Origin: Roseateles sp.
Lineage (GTDB): Bacteria > Pseudomonadota > Gammaproteobacteria > Burkholderiales > Burkholderiaceae_C
Direction: 5' to 3'
DNA: 64,000 bases
NCBI GenBank assembly: GCA_016790285.1
Contig: JAEUPJ010000018.1
Coordinates: 1-64,000 of the forward strand
Position 1 is the first letter of the stretch. Each line of letters opens with the position of its first letter. Of this stretch, positions 57,105 through 64,000 are shown piece after piece. The translations under genes were made by a program, and so were the position numbers. Under the pieces are notes generated by a model, which saw only the letters and a program-made list of their open reading frames with translations, was not told the DNA's origin and searched no databases.

Positions 57105-57934
57105 GTGCGCGGTGCGGGCCCGGTAGGCGCCTTCAGGGATTTGGGCAGCAGGGTCTTGGGGTCCACCAGCGCGGGGTCGGCAACAACCTTGGCCTCGCCG
57201 GCGGCGTGGTGGCTCGGCAGGGCCAGGCCACGGTTGATGAGGACGGTCGTGGCGCCAGGCTTGGCCTGGATGAGGCTGCCGGTGACGGCCACCGGTGCGA
57301 CGAGCTTGGGAGCCGCGGGCACGATGTTGGATTTGGGCGCTGCGGCGAACGGCTTGGCCTGGGGGCCGGTGGCCTTGGTCTGCGCCTGGCGGCGCGCGGC
57401 GGCTTTGTCGGCGAGTTCCTGGCGCTTCTCGGGCGGCAGGGCCTGGTAGGCCTCCCACTTGGCCTGGCGTTGCTCGGCATCGACCTGCTTGGCCACCTGG
57501 AAGCTGATGCGGGCGTTGGCCCGCTCGCTGGGGGTCAGGTGGGCCCAGTCGCGCATGCGCTCATGCAGGCGGGCGAGTTCCGGGGCGGGGAGGGCGGCCA
57601 GGCGGGGGGTGGCGTTCAGCCACTTGCTGCGCTGGGTCGGGCCGAGCTTGTCCCAATCGTTGGCCAGCGGGGCCAGCAGCTCGCGCTGGGCGGGCGTCAA
57701 GGTTTGCCATGTCGGAGCAGCTGCCAGGGCCGAGACCGGCGGCAGGACCGGTGCGGGCGGTCGTGCGGCCGGGGCTGGGGCTGGGGCTGATGCCGCCGGT
57801 GGAGCTTGGGTCGCTTCAGGCGCCGAGGCCGCTTCCGGTGCCTGCGCAAAAGCAGAAAACCCCGCCGCGCTGAGCAGCAGGGTCGTCAACAGACGGGAGA
57901 GGGAGACGGCTGGCGCCAGCGCGGCTCGGGTCAT
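57101..57934 (-). CDS. DUF3106 exported protein
   Basis: Exported protein of 277 residues. Signal peptide 1-30 (ending AFAQA), a proline/alanine linker, then the DUF3106 core with LTPAQRELLAPLANDWDKLG, TQRSKWL and WAHLTPSERANARISFQ, reminiscent of Spy/CpxP-like helical proteins. A long C-terminal region is rich in Lys, Pro and Ala. The gene is typical of betaproteobacteria next to ilvI. It lies in the sigma factor operon; an envelope role is inferred. Confidence 0.82.
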   Translation of the reverse strand: MTRAALAPAVSLSRLLTTLLLSAAGFSAFAQAPEAASAPEATQAPPAASAPAPAPAARPPAPVLPPVSALAAAPTWQTLTPAQRELLAPLANDWDKLGPTQRSKWLNATPRLAALPAPELARLHERMRDWAHLTPSERANARISFQVAKQVDAEQRQAKWEAYQALPPEKRQELADKAAARRQAQTKATGPQAKPFAAAPKSNIVPAAPKLVAPVAVTGSLIQAKPGATTVLINRGLALPSHHAAGEAKVVADPALVDPKTLLPKSLKAPTGPAPRT

Positions 57935-57944
57935 GCGGGTCCGT

Positions 57945-58433
57945 TCATTCTTGGCTGTCCCTCAGGTACTCGGCAAAGCCCGGGTCGCTGAAGGCTGCAG
58001 GGGGCAGGTTGTCGCTGAGCAAGGCAGTGTCGACCTCCGCGGCCGCCACGATCTGCTCATGCAGTTGGCCTTGCTGCATCAGCAGCAGGCCGGCCAACAG
58101 GGCCAGCAGGGGCAGGGCGGAAATGAGCTTGGCCCACAGGCCGTTGCTGCCTTGGCCGCCCGTCCCGGGCATGCCCGCCGACGGACCGCTCGTGGCGAGT
58201 ACGGCGCCCATCTGCACCACCGTGGGGCTGACAGTCGCCGTCGCCGTGCGGGCGGCGCGTGCCTGGGAAGCCCGGGCGAGGGCCTGTTCGCGTGCGAAGC
58301 GCAGGCGCTCGGTCACGTCGTGCGGGAGTTCGGCGCTGCGCTCGTTCAGGCTGGCGGCGATGCGTTGGCCAAAGCGAGCAACGCGGGCGTCCAGGTCGGC
58401 GACGGGGGCGGAAACGTTCGACGGCGAGTTCAT
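57945..58433 (-). CDS. DUF3619 protein, candidate anti-sigma factor
   Basis: Protein of 162 residues with about 110 soluble N-terminal residues, one transmembrane helix (LISALPLLALLAGLLLM) and a short periplasmic tail. This is the layout of membrane anti-sigma factors. Its start overlaps the sigma factor stop (ATGA), the usual arrangement of sigma/anti-sigma pairs. DUF3619 has no established function to my knowledge, so the anti-sigma role is inferred. Confidence 0.75.
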   Translation of the reverse strand: MNSPSNVSAPVADLDARVARFGQRIAASLNERSAELPHDVTERLRFAREQALARASQARAARTATATVSPTVVQMGAVLATSGPSAGMPGTGGQGSNGLWAKLISALPLLALLAGLLLMQQGQLHEQIVAAAEVDTALLSDNLPPAAFSDPGFAEYLRDSQE

Positions 58434-58996
58434 AGCGTGATTCCTTTGGCCTTCAGCGACTTTGCCAACGCGTGAACGGCTCGGGAACAGTGAGTTTTGA
58501 CACTCCCTTCCGAGCAGCCCATGACGGCAGCGGTCTCTGCAACATCCAGTTCCTCCCAGTAACGCAGGAGGAAGGCCTCGCGTTGACGTGCCGGCAACTG
58601 TTCGACTTCCGATTCGATCCTTTGCAAGATTTGCGCCCGGCTGACCTCGTCTGCCGCGCTTGCGGCACCCAGGGCGCCCTCCTGGCTTTCGAAGATCTCC
58701 AGCAGGTCAAAGTCGCCGTCCCCATCGCTGCCCTCGAAGTCAGACATGTTCGTCATGACGGCATTGCGTGTCTTCTGGCGACGGAAATGATCCATCGTTG
58801 CGTTGGACAAGATGCGCTGGAACAGCAACGGCAACTCGGCCGCCGGGCGGTCGAAGTAGTTTTCGGCCAGCTTGATCATGGCCTCCTGCACGATATCCAG
58901 GGCGGAATCGTCGTCACGAACGAGGTAGGCCGTGCGCTTGAAGGCACGGCGATCCACGGTGCGCAGGAAATCGTTGAGTTCTTTGTCGGTGGCCAA
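58430..58996 (-). CDS. ECF-type RNA polymerase sigma factor (ilv-linked)
   Basis: Sigma factor of 188 residues. Region 2 is seen in ALDIVQEAMIKLAENY and LFQRILSNATMDHFRRQKTRN. Region 4 is LPARQREAFLLRYWEELDVAETAAVMGCSEGSVKTH. It heads the seven-gene minus-strand run. The block of sigma factor, DUF3619 and DUF3106 beside ilvI is a recurrent betaproteobacterial arrangement. It is divergent from ilvI with about 228 nt between. Confidence 0.9.
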   Translation of the reverse strand: MATDKELNDFLRTVDRRAFKRTAYLVRDDDSALDIVQEAMIKLAENYFDRPAAELPLLFQRILSNATMDHFRRQKTRNAVMTNMSDFEGSDGDGDFDLLEIFESQEGALGAASAADEVSRAQILQRIESEVEQLPARQREAFLLRYWEELDVAETAAVMGCSEGSVKTHCSRAVHALAKSLKAKGITL

Positions 58997-59224
58997 GGCG
59001 GAGAGCGGGTCCGGACAGCAGCGCGGATTATGGCATTCGTCTGATACGAAGGCTCAACCATTTTTGATGGGCATAATGCTGCTTCGCACAAAGAGTCATT
59101 GCTCTCTCCATGGCCGCCCGACTGGGGCCCCACTGGCTGACTGCGCAGGTTCCGAATCCGCCTCACGAGGGCGAGAAGAGGGGCACCAATGGTTTTTCGT
59201 TAGAGAAATTCACAGAGGTTCGAA

Positions 59225-61009
59225 ATGGACATGTCCGCCGCCGAAATGAAGCGCGCCGCCCTGGCGCAACAGGCTTCCTCCCCCAATTCCTCCACCGCGG
59301 AGCTCAACGGCTCCGAGATCCTCGTTCGCTGCCTGCAGGCCGAAGGGGTGCGCCACCTCTGGGGTTACCCAGGCGGCGCGGTGCTCTACATCTACGACGC
59401 CCTCTACAAGCAGGAGAGCATCCAGCACGTGCTGGTGCGCCATGAGCAGGCCGCCGTGCATGCGGCCGACGGCTTTGCGCGCGCCAGCGGCGAAGTCGGC
59501 GTGGCGCTGGTCACTTCGGGCCCTGGGGTCACGAATGCGATCACCGGCATCGCCACCGCCTACATGGACTCGATCCCGATGGTCATCATCACGGGTCAGG
59601 TCCCCACGCCCGCGATCGGCCTGGACGCCTTCCAGGAGTGCGACACCGTCGGCATCACGCGCCCCATCGTCAAGCACAACTTCCTCGTGAAGGATGTGCG
59701 CGACCTGGCGCTGACGCTGAAAAAGGCCTTCCACATCGCCCGCACCGGCCGCCCTGGCCCGGTCGTCGTGGACATCCCGAAGGACGTCTCGCTCGCCAAG
59801 ACCACCTTCAGCTACCCGGACCGCATTGAGATGCGCTCCTACAACCCGGTGAAGAAGGGCCACAGCGGCCAGATCCGCAAGGCCGTGCAGCTGCTGCTGC
59901 AGGCCAAGCGGCCCTACATCTACACCGGCGGCGGCGTCATCCTGGGCGAGGCCACGGCCGAGCTGCGCCAGCTCGTGGACCTGCTCGGCTTCCCCTGCAC
60001 GAACACGTTGATGGGCCTGGGCGCCATGCCCGGCACCGACCCGCGCTTCCTGGGCATGCTCGGCATGCACGGCACCTACGAAGCCAACATGACCATGCAG
60101 CACTGTGACGTGCTGCTGGCCGTGGGCGCGCGCTTCGACGACCGCGTGATCGGCAACCCCAAGCACTTCGGTTCGGTGGAGCGCAAGATCATCCACGTGG
60201 ACATCGACCCCTCGTCGATCTCCAAGCGCGTGCGCGTCGATATCCCCATCGTGGGCGACGTGAAGGACGTGCTGCAGGAGCTGATCGCCCAGCTCAAGGA
60301 AGCGCAGGCCAAGCCCGACGCCAACGCCGTCAACGCCTGGTGGAACCAGATCAACGAATGGCGCCGCAAGGACTGCCTCGTCTACAAGAACTCCGACGAG
60401 GTCATCAAGCCGCAGATGGTGGTCGACACCCTCTGGCGCCTGACCCGCGACCGTGACACCTACATCACGTCCGACGTCGGCCAGCACCAGATGTGGGCCG
60501 CGCAGTACTACAAGTTCGACGAGCCGCGCCGCTGGATCAACTCCGGCGGCCTGGGCACCATGGGCGTGGGCCTGCCCTACGCCATGGGCATCAAGCTCGC
60601 CAAGCCCGAGTCCGATGTCTTCTGCATCACCGGCGAAGGCAGCATCCAGATGTGCATCCAGGAGCTGTCGACCTGCTTCCAGTACAAGACGCCGGTCAAG
60701 ATCGTCTCGCTGAACAACCGCTACCTCGGCATGGTGCGCCAGTGGCAGGAACTCGACTACGAGGGCCGCTACTCGCACAGCTACATGGACGCGCTGCCCA
60801 ACTTCGTGAAGCTGGCCGAGGCCTATGGCCACGTCGGCATCCTGGTCGAGAAGCCGTCCGACGTGGAGGGCGCGCTCAAGGAGGCCATGCGCCTGACCGA
60901 CCGTACCGTGTTCCTCGACATCCGCACCGATCCGACCGAGAACGTCTGGCCCATGGTCAAGGCGGGCAAGGGCATTTCGGAAATGCTGCTGGGCTCGGAA
61001 GACCTGTGA
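59225..61009 (+). CDS. ilvI: Acetolactate synthase, large (catalytic) subunit
   Basis: First committed step of valine, leucine and isoleucine synthesis. The 594-residue enzyme carries the ThDP-enzyme domains: Pyr domain with GYPGGAVLYIYDAL and the catalytic Glu (VRHEQAAVHAADG), the FAD-type middle domain, and the PP domain with the GEGSIQMCIQEL ThDP-binding site. GAGG at 59215-59218 precedes the ATG. It lies in the order ilvI-ilvH-ilvC. The 5' leader (about 228 nt) may hold an attenuator, but none is clear. Confidence 0.95.
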   Translation: MDMSAAEMKRAALAQQASSPNSSTAELNGSEILVRCLQAEGVRHLWGYPGGAVLYIYDALYKQESIQHVLVRHEQAAVHAADGFARASGEVGVALVTSGPGVTNAITGIATAYMDSIPMVIITGQVPTPAIGLDAFQECDTVGITRPIVKHNFLVKDVRDLALTLKKAFHIARTGRPGPVVVDIPKDVSLAKTTFSYPDRIEMRSYNPVKKGHSGQIRKAVQLLLQAKRPYIYTGGGVILGEATAELRQLVDLLGFPCTNTLMGLGAMPGTDPRFLGMLGMHGTYEANMTMQHCDVLLAVGARFDDRVIGNPKHFGSVERKIIHVDIDPSSISKRVRVDIPIVGDVKDVLQELIAQLKEAQAKPDANAVNAWWNQINEWRRKDCLVYKNSDEVIKPQMVVDTLWRLTRDRDTYITSDVGQHQMWAAQYYKFDEPRRWINSGGLGTMGVGLPYAMGIKLAKPESDVFCITGEGSIQMCIQELSTCFQYKTPVKIVSLNNRYLGMVRQWQELDYEGRYSHSYMDALPNFVKLAEAYGHVGILVEKPSDVEGALKEAMRLTDRTVFLDIRTDPTENVWPMVKAGKGISEMLLGSEDL

Positions 61010-61174
61010 CCGGCTGAAGCCGCAGGTCCTGGGGCGCGTTACCGCGCGCACTGGGGCCGGCGGCGGATGCAGGGCGCAGCCGACGAAGGCAAACCTCCTC
61101 AACGATTCGAACCCGCCGCCAAGGTGCCGTGGTTACCGCCCCGGCCACTGAAGAGCGCGAAGGACGTTCATCCC

Positions 61175-61666
61175 ATGAAACACATCATCGCTTTGCTCAT
61201 CGAGAACGAGCCGGGCGCGCTGTCGCGCGTCGTGGCGCTGTTCTCGGCCCGTGGCTACAACATCGAGAGCCTCACCGTCGCGCCAACGGAGGACGCGTCG
61301 CTCTCGCGCATGACCATCGTCACCACCGGCAGTGACGAGGTCATCGAGCAGATCACCAAGCACCTGAACCGCCTCATCGAGGTCGTGAAGGTCGTCGACC
61401 TGACCGAAGGCAACTACACCGAGCGTGAGCTAATGCTCATCAAGGTGCGGGCTGTCGGCAAGGAGCGCGAAGAGATCAAGCGCACCGCCGACATCTTCCG
61501 CGGCCGCGTCATCGACGTCACCGAGAAAACCTACACCATCGAGCTGACCGGCGATGCGAGCAAGCTCGACGCCTTCATTGACGCCATCGACCGCGCGTCA
61601 ATTCTTGAAACCGTCCGCACCGGCGCCAGCGGCATCGGCCGTGGCGAGCGCATCCTCCGCGTCTGA
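61175..61666 (+). CDS. ilvH: Acetolactate synthase, small regulatory subunit
   Basis: Regulatory subunit of 163 residues conferring valine feedback inhibition. The N-terminal ACT domain starts HIIALLIENEPGALSRVVALFSARGYNIESL and the C-terminal domain follows. The start at 61175 removes a long implausible extension from 61067. The 165-nt gap from ilvI is longer than usual and has GC-rich inverted repeats, possibly a processing or regulatory site. Confidence 0.94.
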   Translation: MKHIIALLIENEPGALSRVVALFSARGYNIESLTVAPTEDASLSRMTIVTTGSDEVIEQITKHLNRLIEVVKVVDLTEGNYTERELMLIKVRAVGKEREEIKRTADIFRGRVIDVTEKTYTIELTGDASKLDAFIDAIDRASILETVRTGASGIGRGERILRV

Positions 61667-62728
<1,062 letters not shown>

Positions 62729-62776
62729 TGTGGAAAAGGCGGCTCCATCCGGGGCCGCTGACAAACCGCCAAGACA

Positions 62777-62810
62777 AAGGCCGGCACCGCGAGGTGTCGG
62801 CCTTCTCTTT
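62777..62810 (+). terminator. Terminator of the ilvIHC operon
   Basis: AAGGCCGGCACC (62777-62788), loop GCGA, then GGTGTCGGCCTT (62793-62804), followed by CTCTTT. It pairs over 12 positions with one G-T wobble. It lies 48 nt after the ilvC stop. Confidence 0.85.
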
Positions 62811-62883
62811 TGGCGCGCGCGGCGCCTGTCCGATCCCGGTCGCAACTGCATCGCACGTGCTGACCCGGCCCCGAGCGCCCACG

Positions 62884-62912
62884 AAAAAGGGCCACCCGTC
62901 GGGTGGCCCTTG
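62884..62912 (-). terminator. Terminator of the PEP-CTERM gene
   Basis: AAGGGCCACCC and GGGTGGCCCTT around a short loop form an 11-bp stem. On the minus strand it is followed by a T run (complement of AAAAA at 62884-62888). It lies 28 nt past the minus-strand stop of the gene at 62941. Confidence 0.85.
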
Positions 62913-62940
62913 AATGCGCGGCGCGTGACGCCGCCGTCGA

Positions 62941-63780
62941 TCAGGCCCGGCGGCGAGCCACGGCGCCGGCGAGGCCAGCCAGCAGCACCAGAGCCAGAGC
63001 CGACGGCTCAGGCAGGCGGCCCGGCGCAGCACTCAGGTTGAACTCGGCACCGAGCAGCAGGCCGCCACCGAAGCCGCTGATGGTGCTGGTCGACAGCAGG
63101 GCGCCGGTGCGGCTGTACTGGTAGAAGAAGTGCGAGTCACCGGAGCCGCCGTAGTTGAACGTCCAGAAGGTGTCGTCCGCGGCGTCGTAGGCCAGGGCAT
63201 AGGCCAGGTTGGCGTCGGGGAGCAGGTCCACCGTGCTCAGGAGCGCGCCCGACATGCTGTACTGCTGCATCGCCGTGCCGGAGCCCACGGTGTTGAGCGT
63301 CCACAGGGTGTTGCTGGTCTTGTCGTAGGTGATGCCCGAGCTGCGCGTGGTGGGGGCGAACAGCGCCGTGCCGTTGCTCCAGTTGCGATCGAAGCGGTAG
63401 ACCGCGAAGCCGGAATTGAAGTTGTTGTGATCGATCGTGTAGTTGTACTGGCCGTCGGTCGTGCCGTCGTAGAAGTTCGCGATGCCCGCCGGGGTGCTGT
63501 AGACGCTGGCGGCGAGCAGGTTGCCAGCCAGGTCGTAGCGGCTGCCCGTCGCGCCAGCCATGTCGCCCATCGTGCGCACGTCACCGTCCACGGCGATCGC
63601 CGACTCGCGACCGTTCGGGTTGCTGAACGACGAGACGATCGCATTGCCCTGCACCACGTAGGTCTTGGACGACGAATTGAAGTCGGAAGTGACGTACAGC
63701 GTGCTCACAGGGCCGGCCAGGGTGATCGTGGACAGGCAGGTGAGCGCGGCGCCCAGGAGGCTCTTGGTCAGGGACGGCAT
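62941..63780 (-). CDS. PEP-CTERM-sorted exported protein
   Basis: Exported protein of 279 residues. The signal peptide is about 1-22 (ending TLAG). The beta-rich mature part is rich in Ser, Thr, Asn and Asp. A C-terminal PEP-CTERM signal follows: LPEPSALALVLLAGLAGAVARRRA, with Pro-Glu-Pro, hydrophobic helix and Arg-rich end. Such proteins are processed by exosortase and are usual in Burkholderiales that make exopolysaccharide. No exosortase is in the window. The function of the mature part is unknown. Confidence 0.87.
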   Translation of the reverse strand: MPSLTKSLLGAALTCLSTITLAGPVSTLYVTSDFNSSSKTYVVQGNAIVSSFSNPNGRESAIAVDGDVRTMGDMAGATGSRYDLAGNLLAASVYSTPAGIANFYDGTTDGQYNYTIDHNNFNSGFAVYRFDRNWSNGTALFAPTTRSSGITYDKTSNTLWTLNTVGSGTAMQQYSMSGALLSTVDLLPDANLAYALAYDAADDTFWTFNYGGSGDSHFFYQYSRTGALLSTSTISGFGGGLLLGAEFNLSAAPGRLPEPSALALVLLAGLAGAVARRRA

Positions 63781-63893
63781 CGATTTTTCCTAGTTTGTCG
63801 TTATTGGTGGAGGCGAGCGCGCCGCTCGGCGCGCCCTGCCGCAGGGCCTGGATGCTCCCGACAAGGAAGCCATACCGCGGCGATGCACACCAA

Positions 63894-63921
63894 ATTCTAG
63901 GGATTGCCTTCTGAGTGTCAC
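63894..63921 (-). promoter_or_regulatory. Candidate promoter of the PEP-CTERM gene
   Basis: On the minus strand GTGACA (63916-63921) and TAGAAT (63894-63899) stand 16 bp apart, a fair sigma-70 match, 114 nt upstream of the start at 63780. The -10 lies inside CCTAGAAT, an octamer that also precedes ppa and the beta-oxidation operon. Confidence 0.5.
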
Positions 63922-64000
63922 CCCAGCGTGCCGGGGGGTGACACGGCTCGGGTGTTGAGTTTTCACGGTGCGTTGTCGAGGGCGGATGACGGCTCGGCAC

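Noticed and set aside
59000-59224. Amino-acid attenuator leader peptide for ilvI
   Set aside because: No short frame rich in Leu, Ile or Val codons followed by alternative hairpins was found; a -10-like CATAAT at 59072 has no matching -35.

Overview
The window is GC-rich DNA with dense, short-spaced genes. Its gene content points to a betaproteobacterium of the order Burkholderiales, most likely the Rubrivivax/Leptothrix/Rhizobacter side. Supporting signs are the urtABCDE urea transporter, the sigma factor-DUF3619-DUF3106 block next to ilvIHC, nadE-glnB, a PEP-CTERM protein and an EgtB/EgtD ergothioneine pair. This placement is inferred from gene content, not computed. I see no rRNA, tRNA, CRISPR array, transposase or phage gene.

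Layout. 23-5827 (+): urtABCDE, with three long imperfect palindromes built of CACAGAG units lying between genes. 5832-13943 (-): a tightly packed nine-gene stress-type operon (alpha/beta hydrolase, catalase, isochorismatase-like hydrolase, XapX protein, amidohydrolase, DoxX, MFS carrier, Dps, DUF2789). 14170-18685: a two-component locus with a NarL-type response regulator (-) divergent from an atypical LuxR-type regulator and a large propeller-sensor histidine kinase (+). Palindromes of the form TACCC-N4-GGGTA lie in the divergent control region, and a close match lies upstream of the nine-gene operon, which suggests one regulon. 18723-23677 (-): egtBD, a VanZ-like protein and a membrane-anchored patatin-like protein.

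23806-31658 (+): a small membrane coiled-coil protein, then a fatty-acid beta-oxidation operon (bifunctional hydratase/dehydrogenase, thiolase, three hotdog thioesterases, acyl-CoA dehydrogenase, SDR). A fourth CACAGAG palindrome sits between its first two genes. 31904-34880 (+): an RpiB/LacA-like protein and a SNF2 helicase. 34906-40781: a signalling patch with an EAL phosphodiesterase, a methyl-accepting chemotaxis protein, a degenerate GGDEF protein, a DMP19-like protein and two small paralogous proteins of unknown family. 40952-44597 (+): ECF sigma factor, membrane Ser/Thr kinase and a small unknown protein.

44623-48439: a DnaJ-like protein and the proton-pumping pyrophosphatase (-), the latter divergent from the soluble pyrophosphatase (+). 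48512-52680 (-): a large secreted fibronectin-III protein and a GNAT protein whose start codon overlaps that of divergent nadE. 52679-54716 (+): nadE-glnB. 54724-58996 (-): a seven-gene run from an ECF sigma factor through DUF3619, DUF3106, RDD, dgkA and AraC to LysE. 59225-62728 (+): ilvI-ilvH-ilvC. 62941-63780 (-): a PEP-CTERM exported protein.

The observations most worth follow-up are the CACAGAG palindromes, whose right arm always ends 14-16 nt before the next start codon; the shared palindrome linking the two-component locus to the stress operon; and the pair of small paralogous proteins flanking the chemotaxis/c-di-GMP genes.
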